A program made the position numbers and the translations under genes. A stretch of 8,872 nucleotides of DNA, taken from NCBI GenBank assembly GCA_934149115.1, contig CAKPDW010000060.1, positions 1 to 8,872 of the forward strand, written 5' to 3'. Each line of letters opens with the position of its first letter. The stretch's first letter is position 1. Shown here one piece after another: positions 5,058 through 8,872 of this stretch. The stretch is from an uncultured Clostridia bacterium (GTDB lineage Bacteria > Bacillota > Clostridia > TANB77 > CAG-508). The notes beneath the pieces were generated by a model that was not told where the DNA came from, did no database searches, and was given only the letters and a program-made list of their open reading frames with translations.

Positions 5058-6848
5058 ATGTATTATAGTAGTGGTAATTATGAGGCTTTTGCAAGACCAA
5101 AAAAGCCTACGGATGTTGATAAAAAATCAGCCTATATAGTTGGTTCAGGACTAGGAGCATTAGCAGCAGCATGTTTTTTAGTTCGAGATGGACAAATGAA
5201 AGGTGAAAATGTTCATATATTAGAAAAAGATAAAATACCAGGAGGAGCATGTGACGGATATTATTATAATGATGTTGGCTATATAATGCGTGGTGGAAGG
5301 GAAATGGACAACCACTTTGAATGTATGTGGGATTTATTCCATTCTATTCCATCAATTGAAACAGAAGGAGTAAGCGTATTAGACGAATACTATTGGCTAA
5401 ATAAAGCAGATCCAAACTACTCTTTAATGAGAGCAACAGAAGAATGTGGACAAGATGCACATACTGACAAAAAATTTGCTATCTCAGATAAAGGTGCAAT
5501 GGAAATAATGAAATTATTCTTCACACCAGATGAAGACCTATACGACAAAAGAATAAATGAAGTATTTGATGACGAAGTTTTTAATTCTAACTTCTGGTTA
5601 TATTGGAGAACAATGTTCGCATTTGAAAATTGGCACAGCGCATTAGAAATGAAACTATATATAAAAAGATACATTCACCATATTGGAGGATTACCAGACT
5701 TTACAGCACTTCGTTTTACAAAATACAACCAATATGAATCAATGATTTTACCAATGATAAAATATCTTGAATCATTTGGAGTACAATTCCATTATGAAAC
5801 AAAAGTAGACAATGTTATATTTGATATATCAGAAGAAAAAAAGCAAGCAAAAACAATAGTCATAGAAGAAAAAGGACAACATAAAAATATTGATTTAACA
5901 GAAAATGACTTAGTATTTATTACAAACGGAGGATGTGTAGAAAATTCTACACACGGCTCACAAAATGAAAAAGCAGAATTTAATACAGAAATCAAACTAG
6001 GAGGAGGCTGGGATATGTGGAGAAAAATCTCAGCACAAGACAAATCATTTGGAAATCCAGATAAATTCTGCTATGACCCTAACCAAACAAATTGGATGAG
6101 CGCAACAGTTACAACATTAGATGACAAAATACCACCATACATTGAAAAAATTTGTAAGAGAGACCCATTCAGTGGAAAAGTAGTAACAGGAGGAATTGTT
6201 ACAGTCAAAGATTCCAATTGGTTATTAAGTTGGACATTTAATCGTCAACCACAATTCAGAGAACAACCAAAAGATCAACTAGTAGGATGGATTTATGGAC
6301 TATTTAGTGACAAACCAGGAAACTATATCAAAAAACCAATGAAAGAATGTACAGGAAAAGAAATATGTATGGAATGGTTATACCACTTAGGAGTACCAAC
6401 AGACCAAATTGAAGAACTTGCATCAAACAGTGCAAATACAGTTCCAGTAATGATGCCATATATTACAGCATTCTTTATGCCAAGAAAAGCTGGAGACAGA
6501 CCAAAAGTTGTACCAGACAAAAGCGTCAACTTTGCATTCCTAGGACAATTTGCAGAAACACCAAGAGACACAATATTCACAACAGAATATTCAATTCGTA
6601 CAGCCATGGAAGCAGTGTATACACTATTAGATATAGATAGAGGAATTCCAGAAGTTTGGGGAAGCACATACGATATAAGAGATCTATTAAACGCAACCAT
6701 AAAATTACGTGACGGAAAACCATTAAACGATATGAAACTAAGTCTACCTCAAGAAGTCATTTTAAACAAAGCACTAAAGAAAATTAAAGGAACAGACATA
6801 GAAAAATTATTAAAAGAATATGATGTTATAGACTTTAGCAAGAAATAG
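5058..6848 (+). CDS. ohyA: Oleate hydratase (FAD-dependent, MCRA family)
   Basis: The 596-residue enzyme adds water to the cis-9 double bond of oleate and related unsaturated fatty acids, giving 10-hydroxy fatty acids (EC 4.2.1.53). In bacteria this detoxifies host or dietary unsaturated fatty acids at the inner membrane face. It opens with the family hallmark MYYSSGNYEAFARP, then the FAD motif GSGLGA at 29-34, EKDKIPGGACDG at 56-67 and RGGREMDNHFE at 78-88. E82 and Y201 coincide with the catalytic Glu and Tyr I recall for the Staphylococcus aureus enzyme. Later family blocks include DFTALRFTKYNQYES (214-228) and the C-terminal GQFAETPRD and EYSIRTAMEAVY. The length is normal and there are no breaks. 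I chose ATG 5058 because the family N-terminus begins there and AAGGAAGG (5044-5051) is well spaced; an in-frame ATG at 4962 would add 32 unrelated residues. It has its own promoter, structured leader and terminator, so it is expressed alone. Confidence 0.97.
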   Translation: MYYSSGNYEAFARPKKPTDVDKKSAYIVGSGLGALAAACFLVRDGQMKGENVHILEKDKIPGGACDGYYYNDVGYIMRGGREMDNHFECMWDLFHSIPSIETEGVSVLDEYYWLNKADPNYSLMRATEECGQDAHTDKKFAISDKGAMEIMKLFFTPDEDLYDKRINEVFDDEVFNSNFWLYWRTMFAFENWHSALEMKLYIKRYIHHIGGLPDFTALRFTKYNQYESMILPMIKYLESFGVQFHYETKVDNVIFDISEEKKQAKTIVIEEKGQHKNIDLTENDLVFITNGGCVENSTHGSQNEKAEFNTEIKLGGGWDMWRKISAQDKSFGNPDKFCYDPNQTNWMSATVTTLDDKIPPYIEKICKRDPFSGKVVTGGIVTVKDSNWLLSWTFNRQPQFREQPKDQLVGWIYGLFSDKPGNYIKKPMKECTGKEICMEWLYHLGVPTDQIEELASNSANTVPVMMPYITAFFMPRKAGDRPKVVPDKSVNFAFLGQFAETPRDTIFTTEYSIRTAMEAVYTLLDIDRGIPEVWGSTYDIRDLLNATIKLRDGKPLNDMKLSLPQEVILNKALKKIKGTDIEKLLKEYDVIDFSKK

Positions 6849-6892
6849 ACATAAAGATACCAAACAACATAGAATAAAAATAATTTAAAAGT

Positions 6893-6942
6893 AAAAAATA
6901 AACCATATTAACCAATTATAGGTTATGTGGTTTATTTTTTTT
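6893..6942 (+). terminator. Intrinsic terminator of ohyA
   Basis: AAATAAACCA (6896-6905) pairs with TGGTTTATTT (6928-6937), and beyond a small internal loop TAACC (6909-6913) pairs with GGTTA (6921-6925). Flanking A- and T-tracts complete it, with T's running to 6942. Confidence 0.88.
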
Positions 6943-6962
6943 GCTAAAACAGTTAGGTCGGT

Positions 6963-6983
6963 AATACTACAACATATAGTATT
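6963..6983. other. Isolated hairpin between ohyA and the immunity-like gene
   Basis: AATACTA (6963-6969) and TAGTATT (6977-6983) are perfect inverted copies around a 7-nt loop, with no T-run after them. It could be an operator or an element end. The rest of 6984-7063 is plain AT-rich sequence. Confidence 0.25.
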
Positions 6984-7063
6984 GTCCCTTCATTAATATA
7001 TATACTATTGTATATAAAACTGATAAAATTATTAACTTATTAAATTGACACTGATGAAAATAA

Positions 7064-7092
7064 TAGACGAATAAAAAATAATGTGATATTAT
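7064..7092 (+). promoter_or_regulatory. Possible sigma-A promoter for the immunity-like operon
   Basis: TAGACG (7064-7069), a 17-nt spacer and TATTAT (7087-7092), with an overlapping TATACT at 7090-7095. The -35 is weak. A perfect TTGACA at 7045-7050 has no fitting -10 box. Confidence 0.35.
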
Positions 7093-7125
7093 ACTGTTAG
7101 AGTAATAAATAAAGGGGGAGAATGT

Positions 7126-7482
7126 ATGGAAACAATGTATAGTAAGGTGGCATCAATTGTAGTAATGCTAGTAATAGTAGTTGTATTAGTTATATTAGGA
7201 ATTGTGCTATATTTTTTACCAAGTATAATTGCATATAAAAGGGGACACGCAAATAAAGGAATTATATTACTTATTAATTTTTTGTTAGGTTGGACTTTGT
7301 TAGGTTGGATAGGTTGCTTAGTATGGTCTTTTATAGATACTAATGGAAGTAAAACAAGTAACTTGACTAAAAATCTAGGAGGTAATAAATATGAAGATTT
7401 AGAGAGATTACAAAAACTAAAAGAAAGTGGAGCAATAACAGAAGCAGAGTTTAAAACTGAAAAGGCTAAAATATTAAAATAA
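7126..7482 (+). CDS. Superinfection-immunity-like membrane protein with C-terminal SHOCT domain
   Basis: In this 118-residue protein a long hydrophobic segment (about 8-31) runs into LPSIIAYKRGH (31-41). A second TM containing LLGWTLLGWIGCLVWSF (53-69) follows. This is the pattern of the superinfection immunity (T4 Imm-like) family, whose phage founder blocks DNA entry of a second phage at the cytoplasmic membrane; chromosomal members are mostly uncharacterised. A linker leads to a SHOCT-type helix pair at 89-118, YEDLERLQKLKESGAITEAE then FKTEKAKIL, a short module common at the ends of membrane proteins and thought to mediate oligomerisation. GGGGGAG (7114-7120) lies 5 nt before ATG 7126; an ATG at 7122 is out of frame and stops after six codons. 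The next gene starts 14 nt downstream, so the two are probably cotranscribed. A role in phage exclusion is only an inference from the domain name. Confidence 0.8.
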   Translation: METMYSKVASIVVMLVIVVVLVILGIVLYFLPSIIAYKRGHANKGIILLINFLLGWTLLGWIGCLVWSFIDTNGSKTSNLTKNLGGNKYEDLERLQKLKESGAITEAEFKTEKAKILK

Positions 7483-7496
7483 AAGAGGAAAAACTT

Positions 7497-7988
7497 ATGA
7501 ATAAAAAGAAAGTTATTATTTATGTAATTACAGTTATTATGATTATTACAGGGTGTGTGGTATTATTAAAATATAGAGATAAAAGTAATTATAAGTTAAT
7601 GTTATTAAACAAATATAATATAACAGAGACAAAATATAATGAGTTAAAGAAAATTGGTAATAAAACATTAATAGAAATAGAAAAACAAAATATGGAAGAT
7701 ACTGATATATACTATGCAAAAGAAAGTAACTTTATGATTGTAAGGGGAAGCACTAAAACAGAAGAAACTACAAAAGGAATAGCCCCAATGGACTTGAAAG
7801 ATAACTCTATATATTTGGAAGTAACAGAAGATAATGTAAAAACATTTAAACCAGAAGATACAGTAGCATTAACAGAAAGGGCGAGTACATATTATACTAC
7901 TGCTTTTAATAAAGCTAAAAATGATACAGAACACAAAGATTTTATTTATTTTGAAAGTATAGATGAATTGAAAGATATAATAAAATAG
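7497..7988 (+). CDS. Uncharacterised membrane-anchored protein or lipoprotein
   Basis: I do not recognise this 163-residue protein. It starts with a basic MNKKK and a hydrophobic segment (6-25) containing IITGC at 16-20, an acceptable lipobox with C20 as the modified residue. Because hydrophobic VVLL follows, an uncleaved N-terminal anchor is equally possible. The remaining 135 or so residues are polar, rich in Lys, Glu and Thr, and would lie outside the membrane. They include a helical stretch (about 40-65), a predicted beta-rich middle (70-125) and a C-terminal FIYFESIDELKDIIK. AGAGG (7484-7488) sits 8 nt before the ATG. The 14-nt gap to the immunity-like gene and the shared terminator make a two-gene operon, suggesting a functional pair, but its role cannot be read from the sequence. 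Confidence 0.75.
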   Translation: MNKKKVIIYVITVIMIITGCVVLLKYRDKSNYKLMLLNKYNITETKYNELKKIGNKTLIEIEKQNMEDTDIYYAKESNFMIVRGSTKTEETTKGIAPMDLKDNSIYLEVTEDNVKTFKPEDTVALTERASTYYTTAFNKAKNDTEHKDFIYFESIDELKDIIK

Positions 7989-8004
7989 AAAGTAATAAAA
8001 GCAG

Positions 8005-8041
8005 AAAATACTTATTACAGAAATGTACTAGGTATTTTTTT
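8005..8041 (+). terminator. Intrinsic terminator of the two-gene operon
   Basis: AAAATAC (8005-8011) pairs with GTATTTT (8032-8038); T-G, T-A and A-T pairs, a mismatch, and TACA/TGTA around a GAAA tetraloop (8020-8023) complete the stem. A run of T's continues past it. Confidence 0.8.
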
Positions 8042-8109
8042 ATTTTAAAGAATCTAAAACTTGTTACCAGAGTGTCATGGTGAATTAGGCAATAAAACGC
8101 ATATGAGAA

Positions 8110-8595
8110 ATGTTATATGTTAGAATGAGCTTGAAAAATTGTGAGAAAGGAGAAAAATTTTGCTTATTAAGCAAGTTAGCTATAGTGATATTTATAGCTT
8201 TGCTTGTTAAAAATCCAGAGTTATTACAAATAGATAAATTAATTACATTATTTTTTATGATTATTTGTACAATTGTAATTTATTCTGCATTATTTATTTT
8301 GAAGGCAGGAATTACATTCTTTACAATACAAGGACTTGAAATAATGAATATTTTTACTGATGGAGCAAGAGACTTAACTCAATATCCACTTAATATTTAT
8401 CATGAATGGGTTAGAAAGTTTTTTACATACATATTGCCTTTAGCATTTGTTAATTATTATCCGCTTCTATATGTAATTGGAAGGAATGAAAATAAATTAT
8501 ATATGTTTACACCTTTGATAGCGCTTTTATTTGTTATTCCATGTTATTTTGTATGGAGAATAGGCTTGAAAAGATATAAATCAATTGGTTCATGA
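8110..8595 (+). pseudogene. ABC-2 family permease, 5'-truncated remnant
   Basis: The 161 residues match the C-terminal part of uncharacterised ABC-2 permeases (COG3694/DUF990 type), whose full length is about 260. Visible are hydrophobic segments at about 20-34, 44-71, 102-124 and 131-150; the family block DLTQYPLNIY (88-97) with ILPLAFVNYYPLLYVIGR (108-125); and the typical tail RYKSIGS at the stop. The first 90-100 residues are missing: an in-frame TGA lies at 8104-8106, and none of the three frames of 8041-8109 shows the lost part. The ATG at 8110 has no good ribosome binding site, and no promoter is evident after the terminator at 8005-8041. ATPase and partner permease genes, normally adjacent, are absent on both sides. 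I therefore read it as a decayed fragment. A short functional protein is less likely, though the remaining frame is intact. Confidence 0.7.
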
Positions 8596-8717
8596 TATGA
8601 ATGATTATATAAAGGACAGACAAATAGAAAAAAATGGAACGTAAATAGCATACATAATTAGTATATGCAAGTAAAATATTTTTATTCGATGATAAATTAT
8701 ACCCAAATAGTGGTATG

Positions 8718-8746
8718 TTGACGATATTATGTAAATGAGGTATAAT
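8718..8746 (+). promoter_or_regulatory. Consensus sigma-A promoter for the gene at the right edge
   Basis: TTGACG (8718-8723), a 17-nt spacer and a perfect TATAAT (8741-8746). The predicted start near 8753 leaves a leader of about 50 nt. This is one of the strongest promoters in the window. The 120 bp before it hold only a weak inverted repeat (GCATA 8648-8652/TATGC 8664-8668). Confidence 0.85.
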
Positions 8747-8802
8747 AGCAGAAGCAACTGTTGAAGATTTTGAACTATTATTATAGTAGAAAGGAAAAAA
8801 AT

Positions 8803-8872
8803 ATGCTTAAAGTTTTAAAAAATCGGACACTGGATGAGTTAGTAAATTGCTTTTATACCTCTAAGAAGAGAG
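8803..8872 (+). CDS. 5' end of an unidentified gene (3' partial)
   Basis: AAAGGAAA (8790-8797) precedes ATG at 8803, and the frame runs open to the window edge for 23 codons. The start reads MLKVLKNRTLDELVNC, then FYTSKKR. This is too short to assign a family. The consensus promoter and good ribosome binding site make it a real, well-expressed gene start. Confidence 0.65.
   Translation, partial: MLKVLKNRTLDELVNCFYTSKKR

Noticed and set aside
8596..8643. 15-codon ORF just after the ABC-2 remnant
   Set aside because: It has no ribosome binding site, is very short and has no recognisable motif.
1..8872. CRISPR arrays, tRNA or rRNA genes, insertion sequences
   Set aside because: I found no regularly spaced direct repeats, tRNA-like cloverleaf sequence, rRNA sequence or transposase motifs on either strand.

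Overview
The window comes from an AT-rich, low-GC, Gram-positive, spore-forming bacterium, most likely a gut-type member of the Clostridia. The grounds are the strongly A/T-biased codon use, AGGAGG-type ribosome binding sites, T-tailed intrinsic terminators, sigma-A promoters close to consensus, and a dipicolinate synthase B gene, which implies endospores. I cannot name a genus. All convincing genes lie on the + strand; TAA, TAG and TGA all appear to act as stops.

Layout. (1) Positions 1-407: the 3' end of a GldG-like membrane protein cut by the window edge, closed by a terminator at 421-457. (2) 489-2213: a PMT-family (GT39) lipid-carrier-dependent glycosyltransferase with a large extracytoplasmic insert after TM1. 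(3) 2251-3755: an MBL/beta-CASP RNase-like protein behind a near-perfect sigma-A promoter whose start region carries an inverted repeat. (4) 3756-4147: a gene-free stretch with a series of hairpins ending in a strong terminator, possibly a small RNA or a structured 3' UTR. (5) 4148-4732: dipicolinate synthase subunit B (spoVFB/dpaB) with a TTG start, no spoVFA beside it, and its own terminator. (6) 4792-6848: oleate hydratase (ohyA) behind a sigma-A promoter and a roughly 230-nt leader holding a minimal upstream ORF, a 12-bp palindrome and several hairpins. (7) 7126-7988: a two-gene unit, a superinfection-immunity-like protein with a SHOCT tail followed by an unknown membrane-anchored or lipoprotein. 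(8) 8110-8595: the C-terminal part of an ABC-2 permease, apparently a 5'-truncated remnant. (9) 8718-8872: a consensus sigma-A promoter and the first 23 codons of a further gene.

The genes do not form one pathway. Most are single-gene transcription units separated by terminators, covering protein O-glycosylation, RNA processing, spore DPA synthesis and fatty-acid hydration. The section from about 6950 onward looks accessory: short membrane proteins, a phage-exclusion-type domain and a truncated transporter gene. I see no clearly new multi-gene system. The least explained parts are the ohyA leader (4827-5057) and the hairpin series at 3808-3957.
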